A stretch of DNA of 64,000 nucleotides from Symbiodinium natans (GCA_905221605.1 CAJNDS010000194.1:126001-190000); one strand, 5' to 3'; shown: positions 52,519-63,029, counted from the first letter of the stretch. A program made the numbers and translations. Notes: a model not told the origin generated them from the sequence alone.

Positions 52519-52728
52519 GTTAAAGAACGGGCTTTCCTAAAGGGTTTCCTAAACCACCACTGCGGCTCACTTTTCGCTTCACCGCTCTGCTGTGGTTTCT
52601 GTCCTGTCAATCCTTTGAGACTGGGGAGTCTCCTTTTGAGCCTGGGCCACAAAGTTGGTTCCTGGCTCAATCTGTGCATTCTCCTACACATACAACAGTG
52701 TGTTCCTACTAGGCTGGAATGTTTAACA
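52518..52728 (-). repeat. 5' LTR of the copia element
   Basis: 211 bp, apparently identical to 42154-42364 by base-by-base reading. It is upstream in the element's coding sense and should hold its promoter. Confidence 0.97.
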
Positions 52729-52733
52729 GTTCC

Positions 52734-54186
52734 ACAGCCAGTGGATTTTCAGCATTTCCAGTGGGTGTCACAAGTTGCCGAGAATTCTTGTTTTGTTTGT
52801 CGTTCCATCCGTTGAATGCCATTGGAAGCAGAGGCTTTATTGTGTTCGGAAGCAGATGTTTCATTGTGTATCGTGCCGCTTCGTACAGATACTCAAATAG
52901 AAGGTCGTTTGGGAGTATCAAGTCATTGTCTTCGTGATTTGTGCCGCCGCCTCCCCTTCTCCTCCCTGCCGCCCCCGCTGCGCGGCGAAGCCCAGTCCGT
53001 TTTCCTAAATCCTAAACCGAAAGGCTTGGCCCTCGCACTGCAGCGCGCGCAAGAGGCCGATGCGTGCAGGTGGCCGGAATGCCACGCCCCCCCCATTGCG
53101 GCCTTTGGCACGACTTGCCTGCGCGCCGGTGGTCCATTCCAGCGCATCAGGCCGTGGGATCACAGCTTTGGGGTCAGTGCTGTCGGGGTTAGGGGTTTAG
53201 TTTTAACTTCTGCGTTAGGGCCTCGGGGTAGTTAGAACATCATATGCCGGGACCTTGTAGCTTAGAACTTGCTAGTTGGGATCTGCGATTCCGGAGCTCA
53301 AGAAGTTTTTGGTTGAGGAAGTTTAGGAGGGCTTGCAAACTATGGTGCCCGACATTCAAAATCATTCAGATGGCTAGAAAAAACCTTCTGTACCTCAGTG
53401 AGAAAGGGAGGCGAACCCCCCCCACCACTTTCAACACCAAGACTAGCTTACGCCCCAGGCCCTCCTAAGCCTCACATGCCCTAAGCCTTTATGCCCTGAA
53501 CCTGACACCCAGCAAAACTTCAAACCCGGAATCTCCAAGTCAAAAGCCCCAGGCGTCTAAGCTATAACAATAAACACAAAAAACCCCTATGCCCTAAGCC
53601 TTGCCCAACAGAACCTCAAGCTTTGAAGCCGGAGCCCAGAACCTGAAAGCGCTCACCTGAGATTTACAATTGTTTCGATGGCCCCAAATTCCGATTGAGG
53701 CTGCCCGTCTCTATTTCTGACTGCGTGTTCGCAGCGGGCCGAATGAGAAGGACTCGGCAGACAAGGCAAAGCAGTGGAAGATGCTGTCGGGACTTGTGTC
53801 GGGGATTTTCTTGCGTTCTCAGGAACCACTTTGATCACGCCAACTGGATTAACTAACAGCTAGAGGCTCCGTGCATGCCGCCCGAACAAAAATGCAGAAA
53901 ACCGTGAGGTTCATCTCCGACTTCGAGATTCGAAATGGCCTCGGGGGATGCACTTGTGCTTGCGCACGTGTTCCACTGCATCCAACGGTGGAGCACGATG
54001 TATGACCTGTCAGCATTCAGATTAGCGTTCTGCGACCCGACTCCTTTGGAAAAGGGGCTCGCCTTCAGCCATAAATGCTATACAGCTTTGCAGCCACCGC
54101 TTGATACCTGCTTTTTCCACGAGCTTCTGAGACAGTTGCCTCGCTTAGTGACCGTGGTGGCTCGAACTCCTTCCTTGCCAAGATTA
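52734..54186. other. No confident gene; right flank of the copia insertion
   Basis: A + frame at 52816-53235 contains a Cys-bearing stretch (ALQRAQEADACRWPECHAPP) I cannot assign. 53420-53650 is rich in degenerate CCCTAAGCC- and CCTGAACC-type words resembling decayed telomere repeats. Confidence 0.4.
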
Positions 54187-54240
54187 ACCGTAGCCATTTT
54201 GGCTCAAGCCATTTTGGCTTCATTTTTTTGGGCTTAAGGT
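54187..54240 (+). other. Dinoflagellate spliced-leader relict (one full, one or two partial copies)
   Basis: 54187-54208 matches the complete 22-nt dinoflagellate spliced leader (A, then CCGTAGCCATTTTGG, then CTCAAG). It is followed at once by CCATTTTGGCTTCA (54209-54222), which corresponds to the leader from its internal AG onward, and then TTTTTTTGGGCTTAAG (54223-54238), a possible third, decayed copy. In dinoflagellates the leader is added to mRNA by trans-splicing, so a genomic copy marks a reinserted mRNA; the internal TAG serves as the acceptor for the next round and leaves this truncated form. Confidence 0.87.
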
Positions 54241-54843
54241 GGGGGGGGGTAGGGGAATCCTCGCGCAGCCATTGCCCCCGTGTATGCGCAAAGTACTGCT
54301 TGACCTGGCGGGCGTGCGTTTGGAGGGGGTCGTGGATCGTGAGTTCGTGTTGCTGCCTGCGGTTGCGGTGCTTGCTGCCGGAGGCTCGCTCCAAGCTTTG
54401 CTGCTGATTCGGAGCCTGAACCTCCCGCTGCACGAGTGCCACCGCCCCGCCCGCCCCCCGGCGCGCCCGCCCTGCGACAACCGCTCAGCTTCGTCCTGCT
54501 GCAAAACCGCCCGCTCGGCCACAGGCCGAGGATCCCAAGCCCAAGCGCAAGCGAGGAGGCAAGCGGTGGAACCGGCCGCAAAAAAAGGTCCGGCGCAACT
54601 AGCGGCTGCTGCCGGCCGAGGTTCCGGAGTGGCGCTTTTTTAGCGCACTCACCCGCGGGGGCCTCAAGCTTGCCTTGCCGTGTTGAGGCTGTTTCAAACA
54701 CCTTTCCCTGCCAGGCTTGCGGCTGCGCCACGCGCGGCCGCTGCCTCAAGGAGTTCTGCCCAGCACTTGTTTTTTCTTGGTTTGGGTCACCGGCAGGTGC
54801 GGCCGCTGCCTTCTACCGGCCTGCGGCCCCCTGCAGAGCGTAA
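54239..54843 (+). pseudogene. Retroposed mRNA body downstream of the spliced-leader relict
   Basis: By position this should be the inserted cDNA. A first ATG at 54283 (MRKVLLDLAGVRLEGVVDRE) opens a frame. A different frame carries a clear basic C-terminal peptide (AEDPKPKRKRGGKRWNRPQK, stop at 54600-54602), and a third a Cys-rich one (CQACGCATRGRCLKEFC). The coding signal thus jumps frames, consistent with a decayed retrocopy or chance frames in GC-rich DNA. No family recognised; 3' end and poly(A) not found. Confidence 0.4.
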
Positions 54844-54913
54844 ATGGTTCAAGGCCTCGCGCGGGCCGACGAGCGCATAACAGGGGGCGCGTCCTGCAGC
54901 GTCTGTCGAGCTG

Positions 54914-55140
54914 AAAACCCTAAGACCCTAAGACCCTAAGACCCTAAGACCCTAAGACCCTAGACCCTAAGACCCTAAGACCCTAAGACCCTAAGACCCT
55001 AAGACCCTAAAACCCTAAAACCCTAAAACCCTAAAACCCTAAAACCCTAAAGCCCTAAAACCCTAAGACCCTAAAACCCTAAAACCCTAAAACCCTAAAA
55101 CCCTAAACCCTAAACCCCCTAAGCCCTAAAAGCTAAACCC
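54914..55140. repeat. Interstitial telomere-like repeat (CCCTAAGA / CCCTAAAA)
   Basis: About 28 tandem units. The first block is mainly the 8-mer CCCTAAGA, the second mainly CCCTAAAA, ending in CCCTAAA and CCCTAAG variants. The heptamer CCCTAAA is the expected plant/alga-type telomere; here an extra base per unit dominates. Unrelated sequence continues on both sides, so this is not a chromosome end. Confidence 0.95.
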
Positions 55141-57230
55141 AAAAACATGCATACCCAAGAAAACCTGGCTCCCCGCTCGCATGTGCGGCCGCCTCGACGT
55201 ACTCGTCGGCATCGGCGCGAACGTCTGGCAAGGAAAGGAGGACCGCGGCGAGCGACGCAACCGTGCCAACGCGCGCGGTGTGGCCGGCTGAGCGTGTCGG
55301 AGCATCGCCGCCAGCTCAGTCCCGCAAGGGCCCGCCTGCTCATGCCTCGTGAGCCCCTTGCCTCTGCGGTCAGGAAGCCTGCGGCCTCATGAAGCAGCGG
55401 TACGTACACCCAAGACTGCCTCTCCATGAAGCCGCCGGCAGGCATAACGTCGCCAGCAGGGGTCGGGGCCGCGGCCCCACCAACGTCGGTTTCCGGAAAA
55501 CTTCCAAATTATGGACGTTGAGAATGTTTTTAACTCTTGAGCTTGTAGAACTTGAGCCCGAAATGCACAGAATCCCAATTGAATCGTTTCAGGTGCTCTT
55601 TCTGGAATCTCATTTGCATCGGCTCTGCCGGCAAATGGTTCCCGAGCCTTTTCCTCGCAACTGTTGGTTAATCAAGGACCGTGGCCCCCGAATTCGGTTA
55701 CGTAGTAAGCCCTTGCTAGTACTTTGGTCCCCGAAACCATGTCGGTGGAGCTTGCCCATTGTCTCTTCGATACACTGCGCATCGCCGCGCGGTGATAGGC
55801 CCCCTCGAAGTTGCAGGGCATCCGCTTGTTTTGCAACACTTTTTTGAGAGCATGTCGGCCGGCGCAAGCCTGCCATCCAGCTGCCGACAAATGCAGCCTC
55901 AGTGGCGTCTGCGGAGGTCTACAAGAATCCCCACCCTGAAGCTAAGCGATGGGCACTGTAGCAAGCTCTGTAGCAAGCGTTCGTCTGGGATTGATTGGAT
56001 GCTGGCCTGCATCGGCATAGTGACATGGTAAGACATGGCCATGGCGGCTCAAACCAGGAAAATCCGTTGAACCTCAAGCACTGCATGTGTGATAGTATAT
56101 GTGACACACAGGGAGCTCTCACAACCTTACAACTTTAAATCCCTTCCATTGCTAATAAAGAAGGCCTGTCTTTCAAAAAAGTTGAGAGACAGCTATGCAC
56201 AATGATCGGTGATGGCACCCCGGCTCCTGCCACCAACGCCCAAAGCTTACTCGCGGCGCGCAAGCGGGCATTTTCACATTGCGCGATGGCAAAATTCATC
56301 ATTGTTTTCACTCGCGGCTCAGAGCTAAGAAGCCTTAAGGCCACGGCGACTCGGCCTTGCAGCCAAAGAGTGGGAGGACAACCTAGCACTCGGCAGAGAA
56401 CGCTGGAAGCATCTGGAATCTGCACCTCTCGGATCCTGAGTGGAGCTTCATTTTGTGCAGGCTCTAAGCCAAGAGGAGAGGTTGAGTGTCCCTTCCTCGG
56501 ACCCATTGAACATCATCGTACTCTTGCCATGCCTGCCGCCATCTATACTTCTACAGCCCTTCAGGTTACGCAGACTCTGCGGCAACGAGGGTCCGAGGAT
56601 GCACTCGAGAAGGCACGGTGACATGGGGGATCCACTAGCCGTTCAAATTCTGCAGTAGTGCGGGGGAGACGGGGAGGGAGGTTCTTCGGCTTCCCAGGTC
56701 CAAGCCCTTCTGGGAAGGCAGAGGGCCGGGAGCAAAAAGGCGGCGCATGCGACGCTTTGAATGTACGGGCTGGAAATGTGCTCCGGATCACCACTTTCTT
56801 GTGCGCCCTTTCGGCATGGCAGTGTGCTGAAGGCAGGCAGCAAGGAATCCAAGAGGAATCCTAGCAGGTTGTTGGCTCAGTTTGCCTGTGATCATGCCAG
56901 ACTATGTTGGCTTCAGCGATCTCAGTGTGAGGTCTGTCAACGGAGCAAAGGAGCCGACGAAGCGAAGGAAAGCTGTTCTGAGGACTGGCCATGGCGCATG
57001 GCTGCGAGCAGCATCACCTAGCAACAAAGAGTGTAACATGTGTAACACTTGTGCAACCTTTTCTTTTTTTCACATGCTGGCAGTGTAGAGCAATGGATTG
57101 CACTGGCTATTGGCTCTTGCGCAATAGCGACAGGCCAAGGGAGTCCGTCGAGGCCGAGCTTTCTGGCTTTTTGGCAGACCTGTCACTGAAGTCACTGGAG
57201 TGGAGTGTTGAGATCCTTTGCAGATTTCAG
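55141..57230. other. No confident gene
   Basis: Short frames occur on both strands (for example an Arg-rich + frame at 55147-55392) but no motif or exon pair was recognised. No repeats of note. Confidence 0.4.
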
Positions 57231-57376
57231 AGGCAGCAGAGAAGGAGAGGGCTGGGAAGAGCAAGGCCCGCAGGGAGACGAACCGCACTCACATCGACAT
57301 CGAGGCCAGGACACGTTTCTTGCACAGCATGCCACAGCCGCCGGCACCTCTACGCGATTTGCAACCCCGAGGATGA
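57231..57376 (+). CDS. Coding-like exon, unknown gene
   Basis: After GCAGATTTCAG at 57230, a frame reads AAEKERAGKSKARRETNRTH, then IDIEARTRFLHSM, to a TGA at 57374. The charged helical composition is protein-like. A neighbouring frame continues with an acidic stretch (DDEDEEEAPKQN) at 57373-57410. Confidence 0.4.
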
Positions 57377-57618
57377 CGAGGATGAGGAAGAGGCCCCCAA
57401 ACAGAATCACAGCAGGGCCATAGCTGCCTCAAGACACGCGGCAGCGCGGAAACCCGTGGCAACATATCCCCAGGAGAAGGACGGCAGGTGCTCAGAAGAC
57501 GATGCCGGGACTTCAGCCCACAGCGGTGCATGTGGTATTTTCCATTCTCGTCGTGCTGTTTTAAACTGCTTTTCTGGACGTTGTTGTCGCTGTTGTTGTT
57601 GTTGTCCCACAGTCATGT

Positions 57619-58140
57619 TTGCGGGCCGCGTCTGACCGCTCCGTCTTGTCCAAGGAGGAGGTCTCGGAAGTCGAAGAGGTGGTCTCCCTCAGAGTTCTAT
57701 TTCTTGTTCGCTCTTTGCTTCCTGGGAGCTGGCAGTGCTTCTGTGAGAAAGCGGGGGAGAAGTGTGGGGGCACTCTTTTGTGGACTTTGCAGAAAGGACA
57801 GCGAGGAGGTGCCAGAAGAAGGTGCCGGGAGAAGCTGGGGCACGGAGAATCAGCGACGGGAAGCATAGGCTGTAGCCGTAGTCTCCGGAGCGAACGGGCA
57901 GGCGCGAAGAGCGTGGTGTCGGTGAATGGCGACGTGGAAGTTGAGTCGGATGACGACGAGGCCAGGCGGACAACGCGGACTGCGGGGCGGTTCGCACTTC
58001 TTTTTCATGAGTTGAATCTTGGGACAGTGTGCTTGATCCATGAGGAGGAAGAGGAGGAGGATGACGAAGAAGAGGAGCGAAGCGAACTCCAGCAAAAGCA
58101 TATGTCAAGTCAAGTCATGGCTCCTAGAAACAAGCTATAG
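57619..58140 (+). CDS. 173-codon open frame, hypothetical
   Basis: It includes SDRSVLSKEEVSEVEEVVSL at the start, NGDVEVESDDDEARR in the middle and a Glu-rich stretch (EEEEEEDDEEEERSELQQKH) near the end. Parts look coding, but the central section (LLWTLQKGQRGGARRRC) may be an unspliced intron. No family recognised. Confidence 0.35.
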   Translation: MRAASDRSVLSKEEVSEVEEVVSLRVLFLVRSLLPGSWQCFCEKAGEKCGGTLLWTLQKGQRGGARRRCREKLGHGESATGSIGCSRSLRSERAGAKSVVSVNGDVEVESDDDEARRTTRTAGRFALLFHELNLGTVCLIHEEEEEEDDEEEERSELQQKHMSSQVMAPRNKL

Positions 58141-58686
58141 CTGAGCGATGCATGCAGCTAAGGGTTGTCTCGAGCCTGTAGAAGTGAGGGCCTGATGTGC
58201 ATGACTGTTGCTAGTCCACATCCTGTGTTCGCTAGTAAGTAGGCTTCAGCCACTGGAGAAGACGGGCTGTGGGGCACACTTCAAGCATGTGATAGGAGAA
58301 GATGCGGAGCAAAGCAGGAAGCACTCCAAAGGACGTTGTGAGAGTTCCGGCAAAGCTGGTGTGCGCCTTGGAACTCCGTAGGTTTATTCAGCTGTGCAGG
58401 AGAACAAGGGGAACAAGTTGAAGAAGCACAGCCGGAGTCCCAGGATGCCGCAGAGCTTAGAATTTAGGGAATTTAGGGGACATCCAGGAGGCTGGTGGTC
58501 CAGCTTGAAACTGAACCATTACGTGCAAAATGTGAATCATCAAGCCCCCGATGTCGCAAAGTAAAGAGAAGCGCCCGGATGAGCAAATATGTGTGTGTTG
58601 CTCATTTTTGCTCGATAAAATACGATGAGAAGCAAACGACAGCGATAAACAATAAACAAGGCTTTCTGCAAACATAGCCACCGGTG

Positions 58687-58830
58687 CGAAGCTTGTACTA
58701 CAAAGCGAGGAAAATCCAGTCTGCTACTAGTGGAAAACGTCGCTTCCAGTACTCAGCTTGTAGTACACAAGCAATGCAAGGCCAGCTCGGAAGCATCGAT
58801 TCGAGTACTAAGCTTGTACTACAGATCAAG
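58687..58830. repeat. Dispersed GCTTGTACTAC motif in both orientations
   Basis: GCTTGTACTACAAAG at 58691, AGCTTGTAGTACACAAG at 58758 (inverted) and AAGCTTGTACTACAGAT at 58811 share the core of the 62-bp arrays 22 kb away. Spacing is about 60 bp. Confidence 0.5.
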
Positions 58831-59226
58831 CCCCCGGAAGCTTCGGTTCCTGTTCACCCTCGTCCAATACCTTCAACCTTGGAAAATGAGAAGAGAAACA
58901 AAGACAAAGCCATTCAGGGACATGTTCTGGGATAGCGGGCTTTCATGCATCCGCAAGTGTACTGCCATTACGTTCTTCTTCACAAGTTCTTTCAGTCCTG
59001 AAACACCCATCGGCTTGTTGTTTAAGGAGAGGCTGAGGACCACGGCCGCGCAGCTGTGGCCCAGGCCCGGCTTTCGGCAGGCCAGGGACGATTGTGCATC
59101 GTTGAAGCTGTTTGAGGCTCGGGTGGCAATTTTTGGAGCGGCAGAGACTGAAGCAGTAGGAAGTGCAGATCGAGTTTGCCGACGCTCGCCCATAACAAGT
59201 TCTAGTGGACACGTGGGGAGCAGCGC

Positions 59227-59841
59227 GTGGCAGGTGCCCTGCGGGAGCTGGCAGTGCAGAAGATCCAGCGGGGCTCGCGAGAATCGATGAATCTGCAGAT
59301 GACAGCAGTTTTCAGAGTGCGCCAGGTCGCTGAAGGCGATGGAGCCACAGGCGCGCACAGAGCAGTTTCAACGGAGCTGTTTCTCAGAAAGGTGTCTCTG
59401 AAACCCAGAGGCCTCCTCCTCCAGCTCCTCCCCATCCAGCAGTGAGCCTATCTGCACTTCGCGATGAGCAGTGAGCTGTGGCTCAGTGAGCTTGGGAAGC
59501 TGGAAGCTGAGGTCGACCGGCACCAAAGGTGGCTCAAGAGGCCCAGGCAGAAAGCCATCATTCCACGTCGCATTCATGATCCCAGTTCACGAGTTGTTTT
59601 GGTGCATCTGAAAGGGATTAGCCATCTCGAGCGGCACAGCCATTTCTGTTGCAAAATCTTGAAAGCTTATTGGGCCATGCCAGGAGTCCTCCTCCTCGGA
59701 AGATGGTGCATCGAACCGGACCCAGATGCCCAGATGATCCCAGATGAGTTTTACAGCGAATTGAGTGAGTTCCACCTTCTCGGACTCCAGGCCTGCAGTC
59801 CCTGCTGGCACGATCGTCATGGAGGCGCCTTTGTCGCATGA
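59227..59841. CDS. Open frames on both strands, strand undecided
   Basis: The + strand has a 72-codon frame (59227-59445) and a 125-codon frame (59464-59841) with LWLSELGKLEAEVDRHQRWL. The - strand has protein-like frames too (59587-59820, with VKLIWDHLGIWVRFDA; and 59368-59577, with LPGPLEPPLVPVDLSFQLPK). I cannot decide the strand or the product. Confidence 0.3.
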
Positions 59842-60210
59842 CCGATCAAACTACACTTGCGACCCCACTTCTCAGACTCCCCTTTTGTGTCTCTGCGGTT
59901 CTGTAGGCCGGGACGAGCGCGGCGCCGAAGGCAGAGCGCTGTGATTTGACCGTCGCCAGTGCCATTTGCCATCTGAGTTCCACCCTAGGCTGCCGCCAGC
60001 TCTGAGTCGGAGACTTCCTCTCAGACGTGTAAAGGATTAGCAATGGATTGATTGCAGTATCCGGGCGTGGTTTCAGGGAGCGTTGCAGTGATAGACATTT
60101 GGCTCAGGTCTTCCTCGTCCCTGCCAGACACGACAGCCCAAGGTAAAGCAGAGTGACTTTCCAGACAGACACCAGCATCATTCATCACTGGCAGTCACTA
60201 GCATTGGCAG

Positions 60211-60391
60211 GTGCAGCCAAGAAGGCAGCAGAGACACCAGCAGTCAAAGAGGCACATTGCGACTCTTGGAGGAGGACGAAATTGCTTGCATTCTGGATCT
60301 GACAGAATCGTGGGGCAAGGCCAAGAAGGAAAAAAGCCATAGTAGAAGTCGGAGCAAAGCGAGCAGTGGATCCAGGCTCCGCATCGTTTAA
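60211..60391 (+). CDS. C-terminal exon with a serine/arginine-rich tail, unknown gene
   Basis: After CATTGGCAG at 60210, a frame reads SQEGSRDTSSQRGTLRLLEE, then DEIACILDLTESWGKAKKEK, then SHSRSRSKASSGSRLRI and stop TAA at 60389-60391. The LLEEDEI...LDL segment is a plausible conserved helix and the RS-rich end recalls splicing or nuclear proteins, but no domain is identified. Upstream exons were not found. Confidence 0.5.
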
Positions 60392-61848
60392 GGAGAGAGC
60401 GTGCAGTCAGATTCCACTATCGGGGCAGTCTGGCCGTAGTCTGACGTTGACATGGATTGTGATCACGGCATCCATTAGGCACAGCCGCCGCCGGCGAAGA
60501 GGCGTGTGTCAGCCAGTTTAATCCGAGCTTCTGATTAGTGGGTGGGGGGCCCCCCCCCCTCACAATAAGGAATGCAGGGTTCCGCAATAGTTGGACCGTG
60601 GCCCTGTATTGATTCTCTATTAAAAACAATACGATGCAGATCCCTGAGGTGCTGTAGCTTTGCGTCTCCGCAAGCAAAACAAGAAGCCTGCCGACAGATT
60701 TTTGAACCCACCCCAAAAAAAATCCTTTAAATGTGGGGGGTTTGTCCCATACGAAATCCACCCTAATGGAAAGTAGTCTTCCGGCGGGCTTCCGGCCAAA
60801 AAACATTTCTTTAAATGTGGGGGTATTAATTAATCAGATGCTCGGATTAGGCTACTCGCCACTCGGATGCAACCCCTTGTTTCCCAAGGCTCGCATGGGC
60901 GGCGACGAAGGCGCCGGCATTCAGGCCTCCCGCAACTTCCAGTAATGTGTCAAAAAAGGAGAGACCTGCGATGGCAGAGAGCCGGCTTTTCTCCAGGCTC
61001 CTCTCGCTCCCCAGGCCATGGCTGGACCAAAGCCGCTGCCCCAACGGAGCTGTGGTAAATTTGAGAAGGAAGACACTCTTGCCTACTCTTGTTCACTCGG
61101 CTCACTTTGCAAGGCGCCGGGGGCAAGCTTGTCCCATATGGCTTTGGCCTTTGATTCTGTTTTCCTGCTTTCTTATGTGAGTTTTGCATATTTGCGTGTG
61201 AGAGCTGTAGCGAGGAGAGGATCTAAGCATGGATCTGAATGGATCCGATGGCGAGAGGTGCGGCCGGGCCATCCTTCCTGGCCTCCGCCACCGCGGACAG
61301 CACCCGGGGCTGCACTCACCGCTGCATTCGCTGCCCCTCTGCTGTTGTCCTCCCTCTTTCGGACTCTTTCATACTCATTCCTTTCCTTTTTCGCTGCAGT
61401 TGAGGCCCCTGTTCCCTGCTTTTCTTGGGTCCAGGTCCCGGTTCCGGGATACCGGCCGCCACCGCCAGCTTGGGCCAGGGACTGACAGAGGTTGCCATGA
61501 TTTGGCTGTCGTAGTGTTGAAAACATCCACCCACGTGACTTGTTCAACCGTTTTAGCAATTTCCCAGGGCCAACCGGGAAAGAAGTGACGCACACTCATG
61601 AATGCATATGAATGCACAATCATTCCATCCCGCCTCGGTTCAATGACAACAAAAAACACCTGGTCGGGACATGCGTTCGTGAATTTTGTTCTTCTAACTT
61701 AACATAGTCTTGGCTGCTTGAACTCAAACATTCCACAGGGCCGTGCTGTCGAACAAGGCGCAGCATGGATCAGCTGAGACACCTCGAGATCTAGATTTGG
61801 CCAAGATTGCTGTCGTGAGCCGGAATTGGAATCCTGGATCGGGCCAAT
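60392..61848. other. No confident gene
   Basis: A short + exon-like peptide at 60891-60942 (ARMGGDEGAGIQASRNFQ) and a 155-codon + frame at 61018-61485 without motifs. A C run lies at 60549-60558. Confidence 0.4.
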
Positions 61849-62481
61849 CTAGAGCCCAACTTTGCCAATAGCATTCCTCAGGGTTTGCATCCTCGGACAG
61901 AGTTGATGCAGTTTCGCTTGCAAACCCACGTGCGCCATTGCAAGTGTCGACGGCGCTTGAGAGCTTCTCAGCCTGCCATCCTCGGCAGTTTCAAGTCTTT
62001 CTCGCTTCAAGACTTGACTGCGTTCATCAAAATGTACATCATGAGAGCATGTGGTTTGAGGAGGGTGACCGGGCTGGACAGGGTTGGAAACTGTCTTGCG
62101 GACCACGGGTGCGTGGTACCCCTCATGACCTGCTTTCATGGGAGAAGCCAAGGGAGTCAGCCACAACTTGTAGAGAAAAAGAGGTGCGCCATACCTTTGG
62201 CCTTTGAACAAATCGGTCGTAATTGTAAACGATGCTCGTCGACCGACTCCTCTGTGGCTTGATGGAGCGAAGGTGGGGCTCTGGGCTCGGGGTAGCCCAG
62301 AGACCCAATGGTCGCAGAGTGCCGCTCTCCCCATTCCTTGCGTGGCAAGGAGATAAGCCGGATCAATCCAGATCCCTTGAAGCTTGAAGTACCATTGCAG
62401 TCTATTTCGTGTTCGCCTTTCTGCATGTGAAATATGCGAAGTGTTTTGTCCTAGCGCACAGCACATCGCAATTTTCAACAA
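61849..62481 (-). CDS. 210-codon open frame, hypothetical
   Basis: The longest frame of the right end. Nothing in it matches a known motif, and composition is only moderately protein-like (FKLQGIWIDPAYLLATQGMG). It runs opposite to the neighbouring exons. Likely chance, but recorded because of its length. Confidence 0.25.
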   Translation of the reverse strand: MLKIAMCCALGQNTSHISHAERRTRNRLQWYFKLQGIWIDPAYLLATQGMGRAALCDHWVSGLPRAQSPTFAPSSHRGVGRRASFTITTDLFKGQRYGAPLFLYKLWLTPLASPMKAGHEGYHAPVVRKTVSNPVQPGHPPQTTCSHDVHFDERSQVLKRERLETAEDGRLRSSQAPSTLAMAHVGLQAKLHQLCPRMQTLRNAIGKVGL

Positions 62482-62699
62482 AACAATGCTCTGGGTTAGA
62501 AGGGGGTCCCTTTCATTCGTCCACGTTGCTTTCGTCTCTTAGTACCCCTTTGACATTTTTCTTGATTACCTCTCGTGTGAGGTTCCTGGGCCGCCGCCCG
62601 CATGGCCGCCCGTCATCTCAGCTTCAGTTTCCTTGCGCTTGTCTGCTGTGAGGTGTGCCGAAACGCATGGGAGGTCCTCGTGAAATGGCATTGCGATGT

Positions 62700-63029
62700 C
62701 TCGAGCTTTCGAAGGCTCAGGGCTGAGTCAGACTGGTGCCTTGAGGCATCATCCGGTTCCTATGGCTGCGCCCCCTGTCATGTGGGGTGCGCCGCCGCCA
62801 GCTGCTGGCTCAGTTTGCTTTTCGGATGGTCTTGATGCAGCCACAGTACATATTCTGTGGCCCCTTCATGTGCAGCTCAGGTGATGATGATGCCACCGCC
62901 CCGCTCCAGGTCGCTTCCTCGGCATGCCGTGCCAAAGCACTGTGGGGAGCGGCCTCCAGGGAGCTGAACCCAAGTCGTTTTGTTGCGGGTGCCAGGCATG
63001 GCCCTGGAGATGAAAATTTAAAAAGCTGA
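62700..63029 (+). CDS. Coding-like exon(s), unknown gene
   Basis: A + frame reads PVPMAAPPVMWGAPPPAAGS (62752-62815). Another over the same stretch reads FRMVLMQPQYIFCGPFMCSS before a possible donor G|GTGATG at 62881/62882. After AGCTCAG a further frame reads VMMMPPPRSRSLPRH. Frames are not reconciled. Confidence 0.3.

Larger units (their letters stand above)
42149..52733 (-). mobile_element. Complete Ty1/copia LTR retrotransposon with 5-bp target duplication
   Basis: The element occupies 42154-52728 (10575 bp) and is flanked by GTTCC at 42149-42153 and 52729-52733. Both LTRs are 211 bp, appear identical and end in TG...CA with the short inverted repeat TGTTAAA/TTTAACA. Coding is on the - strand in two overlapping frames: gag, protease and integrase, then reverse transcriptase and RNase H. 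The order integrase before reverse transcriptase defines the copia superfamily. At 10.6 kb it is about twice the length of a typical copia element; the surplus is an N-terminal extension before gag and a C-terminal extension after RNase H. Identical LTRs and intact frames indicate a recent insertion, possibly active. Confidence 0.97.

Noticed and set aside
54914-55140. True telomere
   Set aside because: Unrelated sequence continues for 9 kb beyond it and the unit is mostly an 8-mer.
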